From NCBI RefSeq assembly GCF_003315035.1, contig NZ_QNRE01000001.1, forward strand, positions 965,224 to 1,029,223: a DNA stretch of 64,000 bases. The letters run 5' to 3'. Origin of the DNA: Nocardia puris. Its GTDB lineage: Bacteria; Actinomycetota; Actinomycetes; Mycobacteriales; Mycobacteriaceae. Shown here piece by piece: positions 1 through 8,359 of this stretch (position 1 is its first letter; every line of letters begins with the position of its first letter). The position numbers and the translations under genes are program-made. A model generated the notes under the pieces. That model did not search any database. It saw only the letters and a program-made list of their open reading frames with translations, and had not been told where the DNA came from.

Positions 1-210
1 GGCTGCTCACCCGTCGCGGTGTCGTTCGGCTTGTCGGTCACAGGCGCGCCTCACTGGTTTCCGGCTCCCCCGCGCCGATGGATCGCTCACGCTCGGTCAT
101 GGGTGTACACCCTATGTCGCGGCGGGCGTGCGCGGGAGTCCGGCGGTGACGGCGTGTCAACACGCACCCGGGAGCGGCGCGCCTGCGGGTATTTCCGTAA
201 CGTCAGGGGC

Positions 211-1311
211 ATGAGATTGGTTGTCGTGGGACGTCTCGTCATGAGCGTGGCACTCGGGGTCGCCGCGCTGTCCGGGTGCGCCCGGTTCGATGACTCCGCG
301 TCGAGCCCGTTCACGCCCGAGCCCACGTTCAACCCGGCCAACCCGAGGCCGCCGGAGGACAGCGGACCGTCCACCACCCGCCCCAGCGGTCCGTGCATCG
401 ATCAGGACCCGGCCGTGGTCGCCACCTGCCTCGACACCACCGGCGGCCTGGTCGGCATCGGGGAGGGCGCGCTGGTCGCCGAGCGGCGCACCGGGCGCAT
501 CCTGAAGGTCGTCGACCCCGACACCCCGCCGGTCGAGGTGGCGCGGGTCGAGGTGGACGGCTCCGGCGACGGCGGCCTCACCGATATCGCGCTCTCACCG
601 AGCTACCGCGAGGACGGCCTGCTCTTCGCCTACATCACCACCGCCTCGGACAACCGGGTGGTGCGCATCGCGGAGGAGGGCGAGCCGAAGCCCATCCTGA
701 CGGGAATCCCGAAGGGCGCCACCGGCAATCGTGGCGCGATCGAATGGGCCAACCCCGGCCAGCTGCTGGTGCTCACCGGTGACGCGGGCAATCCCGGCCT
801 GGCCACCTCGCCGTCGTCGCTGGCGGGCAAGGTGCTGCGGCTGAACTCCCCCGCGCCCGGTTCGGCATCGCCGGAGATCGCGGTGTCGGGCATCGGCGTG
901 GCGGGCGATCTGTGCCGCGACGGCGACAGCGGCGTGTGGATCACCGACCGCACCCCGGCCGTCGACCGGTTGCAGCGCCTCGGCAACGACGGCACGGTGA
1001 TCACCGGGTGGACCTGGCCCGACCGCCCCGGCGTCGCGGGCTGCGCGGCGGGTGGCGACACCGTCGCGGTCGCGCTGACCTTCGCCAACGCGCTCGCCAT
1101 CGCGACCGCCGACCCCGGCACCCGCACCATCACCACCGCCCCGAGCATGCTCGCCCAGGACCGCTACGGCCGCCTCAGCGGCGCCACCATCGGCCCCGAC
1201 GGCAACGTGTGGGTCGGCACCGTCAACAAGTCCGACGGACAGCCCGGCCCCAACGACGACCGCGTCGTCCGCATCCCGCCGGATTCCGCGGGCGGCACCG
1301 GACCGGACTAG
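211..1311 (+). CDS. lppZ: PQQ-dependent sugar dehydrogenase-like lipoprotein (LppZ-like)
   Basis: Predicted exported lipoprotein of 366 aa. A signal peptide runs from the ATG at 211 to the lipobox LSGC, with Cys23 as the lipidated residue, followed by a Pro/Ser/Thr-rich tether. The rest resembles the glucose/sorbosone dehydrogenase beta-propeller family, with blade-like stretches such as GLTDIALSPSY and a late WVGTVN segment. I chose the ATG at 211 because the open frame upstream (from 19) is Arg-rich and lacks a signal peptide. It converges on gatB across a strong hairpin terminator. The same pairing (lppZ next to the gatB/pfkA cluster) occurs in M. tuberculosis, which supports the name. The substrate is unknown, and enzymatic activity is inferred from the fold only. 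Confidence 0.8.
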   Translation: MRLVVVGRLVMSVALGVAALSGCARFDDSASSPFTPEPTFNPANPRPPEDSGPSTTRPSGPCIDQDPAVVATCLDTTGGLVGIGEGALVAERRTGRILKVVDPDTPPVEVARVEVDGSGDGGLTDIALSPSYREDGLLFAYITTASDNRVVRIAEEGEPKPILTGIPKGATGNRGAIEWANPGQLLVLTGDAGNPGLATSPSSLAGKVLRLNSPAPGSASPEIAVSGIGVAGDLCRDGDSGVWITDRTPAVDRLQRLGNDGTVITGWTWPDRPGVAGCAAGGDTVAVALTFANALAIATADPGTRTITTAPSMLAQDRYGRLSGATIGPDGNVWVGTVNKSDGQPGPNDDRVVRIPPDSAGGTGPD

Positions 1312-1320
1312 AAGAAGCTC

Positions 1321-1346
1321 GCCCGCGACCGGATTCGGTCGCGGGC
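1321..1346. terminator. Bidirectional hairpin terminator between lppZ and gatB
   Basis: Perfect 11-bp inverted repeat GCCCGCGACCG / CGGTCGCGGGC with a 4-nt GATT loop. It lies in the 46-bp gap between the convergent stop codons of lppZ and gatB. There is no long T tract, which is usual for actinobacterial terminators. Confidence 0.8.
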
Positions 1347-1357
1347 GGTTCCGATGC

Positions 1358-2863
1358 TCAGGAGCAGGCGGCCAGCACGAGTTCACGGACGCGGGCGGCG
1401 TCGGCCTGGCCCTTGGTGGCCTTCATGACGTCGCCCACGATCTTGCCCGCGGCCTGCACCTTGCCGGAGCGGATCTTGTCGGCGATATCGGGGTTGGCGG
1501 CCAGCGCCTTCTCCACCTCGGCCTGCAACGCGCTGTCGTCGCTGACCATGCCCAGGCCCTTGGCCTCCACGATGGCGGCGGGCTCACCTTCGCCGGCGAG
1601 CACGAAATCGACGACCTGCTTGGCGACCTTGCTGTTCACCGCCTTGGCCTCGACCAGCGCCGCCACCTCGGCGACCTGGGCGGGCGTGATCGGCAGGTCC
1701 TCGAGGGCGACCTCGCGCTCCTTCGCCTTCTCGGTGAGGTAGTTGACCCACCAGGAGCGCGCCTCGTTGGCGGGGGCGCCGGCTTCGACGGTGGCGATGA
1801 TGGCGTCCAGCGCGCCCGCGTTCACCACGTCGCGCATGACCTCGTCGGACCAGCCCCAGTCGGCCTGGATGCGGGCGCGGCGCAGCCACGGGTACTCGGG
1901 GATGGTGGCGCGCAGCTCCTCGACCCACGCCGCGTCGGGCGCGACCGGCTCGAGATCGGGCTCGGGGAAGTAGCGGTAGTCCTCGGCGGTCTCCTTGCGA
2001 CGCCCGGGCGAGGTGGAGCCGTCGGCCTCGTGGAAGTGCCTGGTCTCCTGCACGACGGTGCCGCCGCCGGTGAGCACCGCGGCCTGGCGGCGCATCTCGT
2101 AGCGCACGGCGGTCTCGACGCTGCGCAGCGAGTTGACGTTCTTGGTCTCGGTGCGGGTGCCGAACTCGCTCGCGCCGACCGGCATCAGCGAGACGTTCGC
2201 GTCGCAGCGCAGCGAGCCCTGCTCCATGCGCACATCGGACACCTCGAGCGCCTTGAGCAGATCGCGCAGCGCGGTGACGTAAGCGCGGGCCACCTCGGGG
2301 GCGCGCTCGCCCGCGCCGGTGATGGGCTTGGTGACGATCTCGATGAGCGGCACACCCGCGCGGTTGTAGTCCAGCAGCGAGTGGCTGGCGCCGTGGATGC
2401 GGCCCGTCGCGCCGCCGACGTGCACCGACTTGCCGGTGTCCTCCTCCATGTGGGCGCGTTCGATGTCCACGCGGAAGGTGCTGCCGTCGTCGAGCACCAC
2501 GTCGAGGTAGCCGTCGGTGGCGATCGGCTCGTCGTACTGGCTGATCTGGTAGTTCTTCGGCTGGTCCGGGTAGAAGTAGTTCTTGCGCGCGAACCGGCCC
2601 CACGGCGTGATCGAACAGTTCAGCGCCAGGCCGATGCGGATGGCCGAGGCCACCGCCTGCTGGTTCACCACCGGCAGCGAGCCGGGCAGTCCGAGGCACA
2701 CCGGGCACACCTGCGTGTTGGGCTCCGCGCCGAATTCGGTGGGGCAGCCGCAGAACATCTTGGTCGCGGTGGACAGCTCGACGTGGACCTCCATGCCGAG
2801 CACCGGCTCGTAGCGGGCGACGACATCGGCATAGTCCATCAGCTCGACCGTGGGTGCACTCAT
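1358..2863 (-). CDS. gatB: Asp-tRNA(Asn)/Glu-tRNA(Gln) amidotransferase subunit B
   Basis: 501-aa GatB, the subunit of GatCAB that activates the mischarged Glu-tRNA(Gln) or Asp-tRNA(Asn) before ammonia transfer. The N-terminal cradle domain shows [13 protein letters not shown], the zinc-site region FCGCPTEFG...CPVCLGLPG, and [19 protein letters not shown]. The C-terminal YqeY-like helical tail (about residues 360-501) binds tRNA. Length matches the family. In M. tuberculosis gatC, gatA, pfkA and gatB are adjacent, whereas here gatCA lies about 23 kb away. The gene therefore appears to be transcribed separately from its partner subunits. Function is secure. Confidence 0.97.
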   Translation of the reverse strand: MSAPTVELMDYADVVARYEPVLGMEVHVELSTATKMFCGCPTEFGAEPNTQVCPVCLGLPGSLPVVNQQAVASAIRIGLALNCSITPWGRFARKNYFYPDQPKNYQISQYDEPIATDGYLDVVLDDGSTFRVDIERAHMEEDTGKSVHVGGATGRIHGASHSLLDYNRAGVPLIEIVTKPITGAGERAPEVARAYVTALRDLLKALEVSDVRMEQGSLRCDANVSLMPVGASEFGTRTETKNVNSLRSVETAVRYEMRRQAAVLTGGGTVVQETRHFHEADGSTSPGRRKETAEDYRYFPEPDLEPVAPDAAWVEELRATIPEYPWLRRARIQADWGWSDEVMRDVVNAGALDAIIATVEAGAPANEARSWWVNYLTEKAKEREVALEDLPITPAQVAEVAALVEAKAVNSKVAKQVVDFVLAGEGEPAAIVEAKGLGMVSDDSALQAEVEKALAANPDIADKIRSGKVQAAGKIVGDVMKATKGQADAARVRELVLAACS

Positions 2864-3276
2864 GGCGACAAGTGTATGTACTTCGCCCTCGGCTTCCGCG
2901 CCCGGATCTGGTGCGCGGGAACCAGACCTGGCGGGGGATCACCGGCTTCGGGGCCCGCGATCCCCTCGGCCGCGCCCCTCGGCCGCGATGACTCGTCGGC
3001 CGACCCGTCGCCGCAGGAACACCTCGGACCCGCAGTCGCCGTCACGCACCAGCGCTACGGTCGAGGCGTGGGGAAGGCCGCACGACGCGACCACCACGCG
3101 CGAAGCCCCGGACGGCAGCCGAGGTCGGGCTTGATCGCCCATTCGCTCTACCCGCAATCGCGGATCCCGTTCGGCGATGCGGCACACGCTCAGCAGGCAC
3201 CGTATGGCGGACGGATCGGGCAGCTCGGACGATGCCCCGAACGCCCGACGGTGACCACCGACGTGCGACGGGGCGG
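2864..3276. other. Intergenic stretch upstream of gatB
   Basis: About 410 bp with no convincing gene. Open frames on both strands are Arg-rich and lack family-like motifs. It must contain the gatB promoter, but I cannot point to clear -35/-10 elements. Confidence 0.5.
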
Positions 3277-3310
3277 GCGGACCGGCCGTACTCGGATACG
3301 GCCGGTCCGC
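3277..3310. terminator. Strong hairpin downstream of the lipoprotein hydrolase
   Basis: Perfect 14-bp inverted repeat (GCGGACCGGCCGTA and its complement) around a 6-nt loop CTCGGA. It sits 5 bp beyond the stop codon of the minus-strand hydrolase gene, so it most likely terminates that transcript. Confidence 0.75.
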
Positions 3311-3315
3311 GTCCA

Positions 3316-4695
3316 CTACGAGATGGGGACGTGCTGGGTGAGCCAGTCGGTGATGAACGTGAGCACCTGCGGGTCGATGGTGGTCTCGATCGTGGGGTAC
3401 TCGCTCGGCGCGCCGGTCTCGGCGGGCTGCATGAGGTGATTCAGGCCGCCGAAGACGTGCACGGTGGCGTCCGGGTTCTGCGCGAGCGCCGCGCGCGCCG
3501 GGCCTTCGTTCTGGGACGACAGCACTTGCAGGTCCCGGTCACCGTAGAAGGCGAGCACCGGAATGCGCAGCGCCGACAGCGCCGGGGCCGGGTCGTAGTT
3601 GATCAGCGCGGCGAAGTACGGGGTGATCTGAGCACTCGCGTCGTCTTCCGGCAGGCGCAGTTCCTCGGGCAGCGCGGCGTTGCTGCGCTCGACCGCTCGC
3701 TTGGCGCCCTCGATATCGCCCGCCCGGATCAGCGCCACCATCTCGGTGGTGTCGGCGATCTGCCGGTCGATCACCTCGGGGGGTGCGCCCTCGGTCCGCA
3801 TGATCACCCCGGACTGTTCGATGAGCACGTCACCACCGGACACCGCGGGCCCGGCCATGAGGACGACGAACGCGACCCCGCTGTCGGGCCGCGCGGCAAC
3901 CATCGGTGCGAGGTAGCCGCCCTCGCTGTGGCCGAACAGTCCGATCCGGGTGGGGTGGATCTCGGAGCGAGCGCGCAGGAAGTCGATCCCCGCGGTGACG
4001 TCGTTCGCCAAATCGTCGTAGGTCGCCTGGTTCAGATCGCCGCCGGTGTCGCCGACGCCGCGGTCGTCGGTGCGCAGCACGGCGTACCCCGCGCGGGTGA
4101 GCGTGTCGGCGACGAGCAGGAAAGGCTTGTGCGCGTACAGCGTTTCGTTGCGATCCTGCGGTCCGCTGCCCGTGATCAGCACGACGGCCGGGAACGGGCC
4201 GTCGCCTTCCGGTGTGGTGAGGGTGCCGCCGACGGTGATGTCACCGCTGGTGAACGTCACGTCCTCGGACTCGTACGGGAACGGCGGCTTCGGCTCCTGC
4301 GGGCGGGCCGGCGGTGCCAGCGCGCCGCGCTCGAGCGTCAGCGGGAACGACTGGCCCGACTGGGTGAAATCGCCGGTGATCTTGCCGGTTTCGGAGTCGT
4401 ACCTGCCCTTGAAGACCGGATCGCCCGGGATGTCGGGAATGGCGAATTCGACCGCCTCGCGATCGGAGCGCACATCCTTCAGGGGCAGATCCTCGGCGCC
4501 CTGGTCGGGGATGTCGATGGTCGCGGTGCCGTCGTCGCCGAAGGTGACGCCGACGTTCACCGCCTGGCCGGGGATCTCGATCGCGCCGTGCCAGTCGCCC
4601 TTGGTGGGGTCGGGCGGGTCCGCGTCGGATCCACACCCTGCCACCATCGCGGTGACGACGAACAGGGCCAACGCAATCAACCGACCTTTTCGCAT
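3316..4695 (-). CDS. Lipoprotein alpha/beta hydrolase
   Basis: 459-aa exported hydrolase. Signal peptide with lipobox MVAGC (Cys21). Residues 30-125 form a separate beta-rich domain (WHGAIEIPGQ... onwards) of the kind found before the hydrolase domain in YhcH/PF12146-type secreted esterases. The catalytic alpha/beta-hydrolase domain follows, with oxyanion motif VLITGSGPQDRNE, nucleophile elbow GHSEGG (Ser257), a late Asp in FYGDRDLQV and the catalytic His in GGLNHL. It is a monocistronic minus-strand gene ending just before a strong terminator. The substrate is not predictable beyond an ester or acyl compound outside the membrane. Confidence 0.85.
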   Translation of the reverse strand: MRKGRLIALALFVVTAMVAGCGSDADPPDPTKGDWHGAIEIPGQAVNVGVTFGDDGTATIDIPDQGAEDLPLKDVRSDREAVEFAIPDIPGDPVFKGRYDSETGKITGDFTQSGQSFPLTLERGALAPPARPQEPKPPFPYESEDVTFTSGDITVGGTLTTPEGDGPFPAVVLITGSGPQDRNETLYAHKPFLLVADTLTRAGYAVLRTDDRGVGDTGGDLNQATYDDLANDVTAGIDFLRARSEIHPTRIGLFGHSEGGYLAPMVAARPDSGVAFVVLMAGPAVSGGDVLIEQSGVIMRTEGAPPEVIDRQIADTTEMVALIRAGDIEGAKRAVERSNAALPEELRLPEDDASAQITPYFAALINYDPAPALSALRIPVLAFYGDRDLQVLSSQNEGPARAALAQNPDATVHVFGGLNHLMQPAETGAPSEYPTIETTIDPQVLTFITDWLTQHVPIS

Positions 4696-4846
4696 GGCAC
4701 GAACCTACTCAAACACACCTGGTTCGGCGTCCACCGAGAGGCTACGGCCCATACCTCTGGCGGATGATCTTCACCTGAGCTGTCCCGGTGATCCCGTCGA
4801 TGACGACGCGGACTCGCCGGCCTCCGCGTTCGGCGTCGAGCAGTGG

Positions 4847-5275
4847 TCAGGCTCCGCGCGCGTAGGCGATGGCCGCAGCCACCTCCGACAGGTCGGCGTC
4901 CTCCCCCATCACCTCGCGGAACTCCTCCAGCGAGTCCGCCACGGTGGCCCGGCGGGCCGAGCCGATCAGTTCCTTGCGCGCGAACTCGCCCAGCGGCAGG
5001 CCCGCCGCGCGCGCCCGCGCGCCGAACACCGCCAGCGCGTCGGACGGCAGGTCGTAGAGGGTGACCAGCGCCGACGCGTCGGCGTCGATCTCCGGGGTGA
5101 GGTCACGCCCCGCCGACCGCAGGAAGTCCACGATCGTGTCCTCCGGCGTGCGCCCCGACGCCCGCGCGACCAGTTCGGCGCGCACGTACGCGGTGATCGG
5201 CAGCCCGGCGGCCCGCGCGCGGCGGCGCAGCACGGTGGCGGTGGCGGCGGGCAGATCCTCGATGGCAAGACCCAT
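4847..5275 (-). CDS. Tandem ribbon-helix-helix (FitA/VapB-antitoxin-like) protein
   Basis: 142-aa protein that I read as two consecutive FitA/VapB-type ribbon-helix-helix units. Residues 1-55 contain LRRRARAAGLPITAYVRAEL and residues 75-125 contain FGARARAAGLPLGEFARKEL, both like the antitoxin signature of RAAAAGxSLxEYLxxEL. The start at 5275 (ATG, MGLAIEDLP) gives a compact protein; the frame continues open upstream over pfkA but without family sense. RHH antitoxins normally hold one such unit and dimerise, so two units in one chain suggest a built-in dimer. No PIN toxin gene is adjacent, so it may be an orphan antitoxin or a regulator. It is about 40 bp downstream of pfkA on the same strand and may be co-transcribed. 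Confidence 0.6.
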   Translation of the reverse strand: MGLAIEDLPAATATVLRRRARAAGLPITAYVRAELVARASGRTPEDTIVDFLRSAGRDLTPEIDADASALVTLYDLPSDALAVFGARARAAGLPLGEFARKELIGSARRATVADSLEEFREVMGEDADLSEVAAAIAYARGA

Positions 5276-5316
5276 GGCGGCCAGCGTAGTTCGCCGGCCG
5301 CGCCCCGGCCACCGCG

Positions 5317-6351
5317 TCAGCCGAAGAACGCCTCGGCCTCGCGGTAGCGCTCCGGCGGCACCCGCTTGAGCTGCTTGGTGGCCTCCGACAGCGGCACCAG
5401 GCCGACCTGGGTGCCGTGCAGCGCCACCATCTGGCCGAAGTGCCCGGCGTGCACGGCCTCGGCGGCGTGCAGGCCGAAGCGGGTGGCCAGCACCCGGTCG
5501 TACGGGGTGGGGCTGCCGCCGCGCTGCACGTGGCCGAGCACGGTGGTGCGCACTTCCTTGCCGATGCGGCGTTCGATCTCCGCGCCCAGCTGCTGGGCGA
5601 CGCCGGTGAACCGCTCGTGCCCGAACTCGTCGATCCCGCCCTCGCGCAGCGCGAACCCGGAGTCCGGCGCGGGGTGCGAACCCTCGGCCACCACGCAGAT
5701 GAAGTGCTTGTCGCCGCGCTGGAATCGCTTCTTGATCATCGAGCACACCTCGGCCACGTCGAACGGGACCTCCGGCACCAGCGTGAGGTGCGCGCCCGCG
5801 GCCATGCCCGAGTTGATCGCGATCCAGCCCGCGTGCCTGCCCATCACCTCCACCAGCATCACGCGCTGGTGCGATTCGGCGGTGGTGTGCAGGCGGTCGA
5901 TGGCCTCGGTCGCGATGGAGAGCGCGGTGTCGTGGCCGAAAGTGACGTCCGTGCAGTCGATGTCGTTGTCGATGGTCTTGGGCACGCCGACCACGGGCAC
6001 GCCCTCGTCGGACAGCCAGCTGGCGGCGGTGAGGGTGCCCTCGCCGCCGATCGGGATGAGCGCTTCGATGCCGTTGTCGTCCAGGGTCTGTTTGATCTTG
6101 CCGAGGCCGTCGCGTAGCACGTCGGGGTTGGTGCGGGCGGTGCCCAGCATGGTGCCGCCCTTGGTGAGCAGCCGGTCGGTGCGGTCGTCGTTGTGGATGT
6201 GGATCTTGCGGTCCTCCAAGAGGCCGCGCCACCCGTCCTGGAAACCGACGATCGCGTCGCCGTAGCGTCCGTTCGCGGTGCGAACGACGGCACGGATGAC
6301 CGCGTTCAGCCCTGGACAGTCCCCGCCTCCGGTCAAGACTCCGATGCGCAT
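5317..6351 (-). CDS. pfkA: 6-phosphofructokinase
   Basis: 344-aa PfkA, the glycolytic enzyme converting fructose 6-phosphate to fructose 1,6-bisphosphate. The start [18 protein letters not shown] at 6351 matches the family N-terminus; the frame stays open 12 codons further up, but those are not family-like. It shows the phosphate-donor motif [10 protein letters not shown] (Gly at the E. coli 104 position, typical of ATP users) and PKTIDNDI with the catalytic Asp. The Lys before TIDND is usual in actinobacterial ATP-PfkA. The C-terminal half has the substrate-binding [14 protein letters not shown]. The gene lies between gatA and gatB in mycobacteria; here the gatA side has been separated by an 18-kb insertion. 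Confidence 0.97.
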   Translation of the reverse strand: MRIGVLTGGGDCPGLNAVIRAVVRTANGRYGDAIVGFQDGWRGLLEDRKIHIHNDDRTDRLLTKGGTMLGTARTNPDVLRDGLGKIKQTLDDNGIEALIPIGGEGTLTAASWLSDEGVPVVGVPKTIDNDIDCTDVTFGHDTALSIATEAIDRLHTTAESHQRVMLVEVMGRHAGWIAINSGMAAGAHLTLVPEVPFDVAEVCSMIKKRFQRGDKHFICVVAEGSHPAPDSGFALREGGIDEFGHERFTGVAQQLGAEIERRIGKEVRTTVLGHVQRGGSPTPYDRVLATRFGLHAAEAVHAGHFGQMVALHGTQVGLVPLSEATKQLKRVPPERYREAEAFFG

Positions 6352-6421
6352 GGCCGCTATCTTGCCCCTCCCCGGCGCGCGCGGCATCCCCGCCCCCGTG
6401 AACCCTGGGTAACGGCGGGAC

Positions 6422-7309
6422 TCAGGGCGGGCAGGAGCCTCCGGTGAGCTCGCCGAGGTGCTGGGACAGCAGCGTCGCCATCCGGTTGAGCGCGTTCATC
6501 CCGTCGGCGAACGCGCCCGAATCGGGTTGCGCGGCAAAGGCCACCGCGAGGCGGCCGGTGGGGATGTCGATCACGCCGAACTGGCGCACCAGGTACGCGC
6601 CCGAGGCGTCGGGCCCCCAACCGCCCTTGAACTCCGCGGCGCTGAGCTGGCCGAGGCCCCACCGGTGGTTGGGGATGATCTGGCCCATGAGGTTCAGCGC
6701 GGTGTCCGACTGCGGCAGGCAGGGCAACCGCGAGGCGAACCGGACCTGTTCGGACAGCGACCATTCCGCCTGCCCGAACGCCGAATGCTCGGCGCGGCTG
6801 CGGGTCGCGGGCACCACGGTGGTTTGATCGCCGCCCTCGCGCAGCACGGCCTCGACCGCCTGCGCGGCCTGCTGCCCGGTGCCGAGGCCCTGCCACAGCG
6901 CATCGGCGGCGGCGTTGTCGGACGACGTGATCGCCGCCGACATCGACCAGGTGGACGCGCCCGCGTTATCGCGCTGGGCGGCGATCACCAGCGGCACCTT
7001 CATGGTCGACCAGGCGGGGCCGGTGGTCCAGTCGCCGAAGGTGACCATGCGCTCGCCGCCGACCGGCATCACGGCCATCCCGAAGGTGCCGCTCAATTGC
7101 GCGGTCAATTCCTGGAATCCGTGGGCCAGCGTGCCGGGAACCGTGATCTGGAGGCGTTGCTGCCCCGTGTCCGACGCGGCGCGGGTGGTGGTGGTCGTCT
7201 CCTGTGCCGCCGCCCCCTCGGACTCCGTGCCACAGGATGTCAGCAACAGCACGGCGAGCGCACTCGCCCCCAGCGCCTTCGCCAGACGCCCCGGTTCATC
7301 ACTAGCCAT
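6422..7309 (-). CDS. Beta-lactamase-fold serine hydrolase lipoprotein (copy A)
   Basis: 295-aa lipoprotein with lipobox LTSC (Cys26). The penicillin-recognising serine hydrolase motifs are present in order: S101-T-M-K104 (SxxK), S130-D-N132 (SDN) and a late KGGWG in place of KTG. The domain is short, as in class A beta-lactamase-related proteins of Nocardia/Rhodococcus whose substrate is unknown. A close paralogue sits at 20129 with the same motif spacing (AWSTxKVPL, SDNxAADALW). Whether it acts on beta-lactams or peptidoglycan cannot be told from sequence. It is probably monocistronic. Confidence 0.8.
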   Translation of the reverse strand: MASDEPGRLAKALGASALAVLLLTSCGTESEGAAAQETTTTTRAASDTGQQRLQITVPGTLAHGFQELTAQLSGTFGMAVMPVGGERMVTFGDWTTGPAWSTMKVPLVIAAQRDNAGASTWSMSAAITSSDNAAADALWQGLGTGQQAAQAVEAVLREGGDQTTVVPATRSRAEHSAFGQAEWSLSEQVRFASRLPCLPQSDTALNLMGQIIPNHRWGLGQLSAAEFKGGWGPDASGAYLVRQFGVIDIPTGRLAVAFAAQPDSGAFADGMNALNRMATLLSQHLGELTGGSCPP

Positions 7310-7486
7310 ATCGCGAATCAGAATCCCTGCGTACTCACCGGACTACAAGTCAGCACGCCCCCCAAGAGTCCGCGCGCATCCATGCAGGCATAGTAGCGGC
7401 CGCCGCCGATCACGGCCGCCCGCAGACCTACACCACCGTAACTTCGCAGCTCCCGGCCTATTTCGCGCCGGCAGCGCGGTCGCGGC

Positions 7487-8317
7487 CTAGCTCGGCGAGG
7501 CCTTGCCGAAGCGCCAGTAGCCGGTGAAAGTGATGTCCGCCTTGGGGACGCCGCGGTCGTTGGCGAGGAAGCGGCGCACGCCGGAAGCGAGCTTCTGTTC
7601 CCCGGCGACGAAGGCGTAGACGCCGGAGGACGGCACCTCGGCGGCGCGCACGGTGTCCAGCGCCAGCTTGCCGACCTCGTCGTGCGGGTCCGCGCGCGGC
7701 AGCCAGTGCACCCGCACACCCTCGGGCGCCTCCAGCTCCTGGACGTCGTCGGGATGCGGGATCTCGATATAGGCGCCGCCGCGCAGGTCGCGGGGCGCGT
7801 CGCGCAGGATGCCCGCGATGGCGGGCAACGCGCTCTCGTCGCCGACGATCAGCGACCAGGTCGCGTGCTCGGGAAGTTGGTACATCAGGCCCTCGTCGAA
7901 CAGGCCGATCGGCGTGCCGGGCTGCACGTTGTTCGCCCAGCGCGAGGCGGGGCTGTCGTCGCCGTGCGCGACGAAATCGATGTCGATCTCGGGGTGCTCG
8001 CCGTATTGTCCTTCGCCGGCCGGACGATACGCGCGCACGGTGTAGTTGCGCACCAGCGGGCGCGAATCCTTGCTCATCAGCAGGTACTGGGCGTACCAGA
8101 GGTCATTGGCGACGGTGGGCAGGCGCAGGTCGGTCTGACCGTCGCGGCGCAGGAACAGCCGGAACCACTGGTCGAACCCCATGGCGTCGAAATCGTGCAG
8201 GTCCGGGCCGCCCACGGTGACCCGGACGAAGTTGGGACTGATCCGCTTGTTCGCCAGGGTCTGCGCGGAACGGATCCGCCGCTCCGCGGGCTTGACGTAC
8301 TTCACGCGCTTGGCCAT
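7487..8317 (-). CDS. Siderophore-interacting FAD-binding reductase
   Basis: 276-aa SIP-family (ViuB-like) flavoreductase that reduces ferric siderophore in the cytoplasm to release iron. The FAD-binding motif RNYTVR (residues 90-95) and the acidic FVAHGDDSPASRWA loop are present; the C-terminal NAD(P)H-binding half ends with TGYWRFGKA. Start codon ATG at 8317 (MAKRVKYVKPAERR). An IdeR/DtxR iron box ends only 4 bp upstream of the start, so iron repression is very likely. It is the only clear iron gene in the window and follows a kinase gene with a 42-bp gap, so it should have its own promoter. Confidence 0.93.
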   Translation of the reverse strand: MAKRVKYVKPAERRIRSAQTLANKRISPNFVRVTVGGPDLHDFDAMGFDQWFRLFLRRDGQTDLRLPTVANDLWYAQYLLMSKDSRPLVRNYTVRAYRPAGEGQYGEHPEIDIDFVAHGDDSPASRWANNVQPGTPIGLFDEGLMYQLPEHATWSLIVGDESALPAIAGILRDAPRDLRGGAYIEIPHPDDVQELEAPEGVRVHWLPRADPHDEVGKLALDTVRAAEVPSSGVYAFVAGEQKLASGVRRFLANDRGVPKADITFTGYWRFGKASPS

Positions 8318-8321
8318 GCCG

Positions 8322-8340
8322 TTAGGTTAGCAAAACCTAA
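8322..8340 (-). promoter_or_regulatory. IdeR/DtxR iron box
   Basis: Read on the minus strand the site is TTAGGTTTTGCTAACCTAA, 17 of 19 matches to the IdeR consensus TTAGGTTAGGCTAACCTAA. It ends 4 bp before the start codon of the siderophore-interacting protein and overlaps a TAACCT that could serve as a -10. That spacing implies a leaderless transcript or a very short leader. Confidence 0.88.
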
Positions 8341-8359
8341 CGTGACCGGGTGATCGTCG

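Noticed and set aside
1..210. Extension of the lipoprotein gene to a start at 19
   Set aside because: The added 64 residues are Arg-rich and would bury the signal peptide; ATG 211 fits export.
2939..3316. Minus-strand frame of 125 codons before gatB
   Set aside because: No recognisable motif, no ribosome site, and it contains a strong terminator hairpin.
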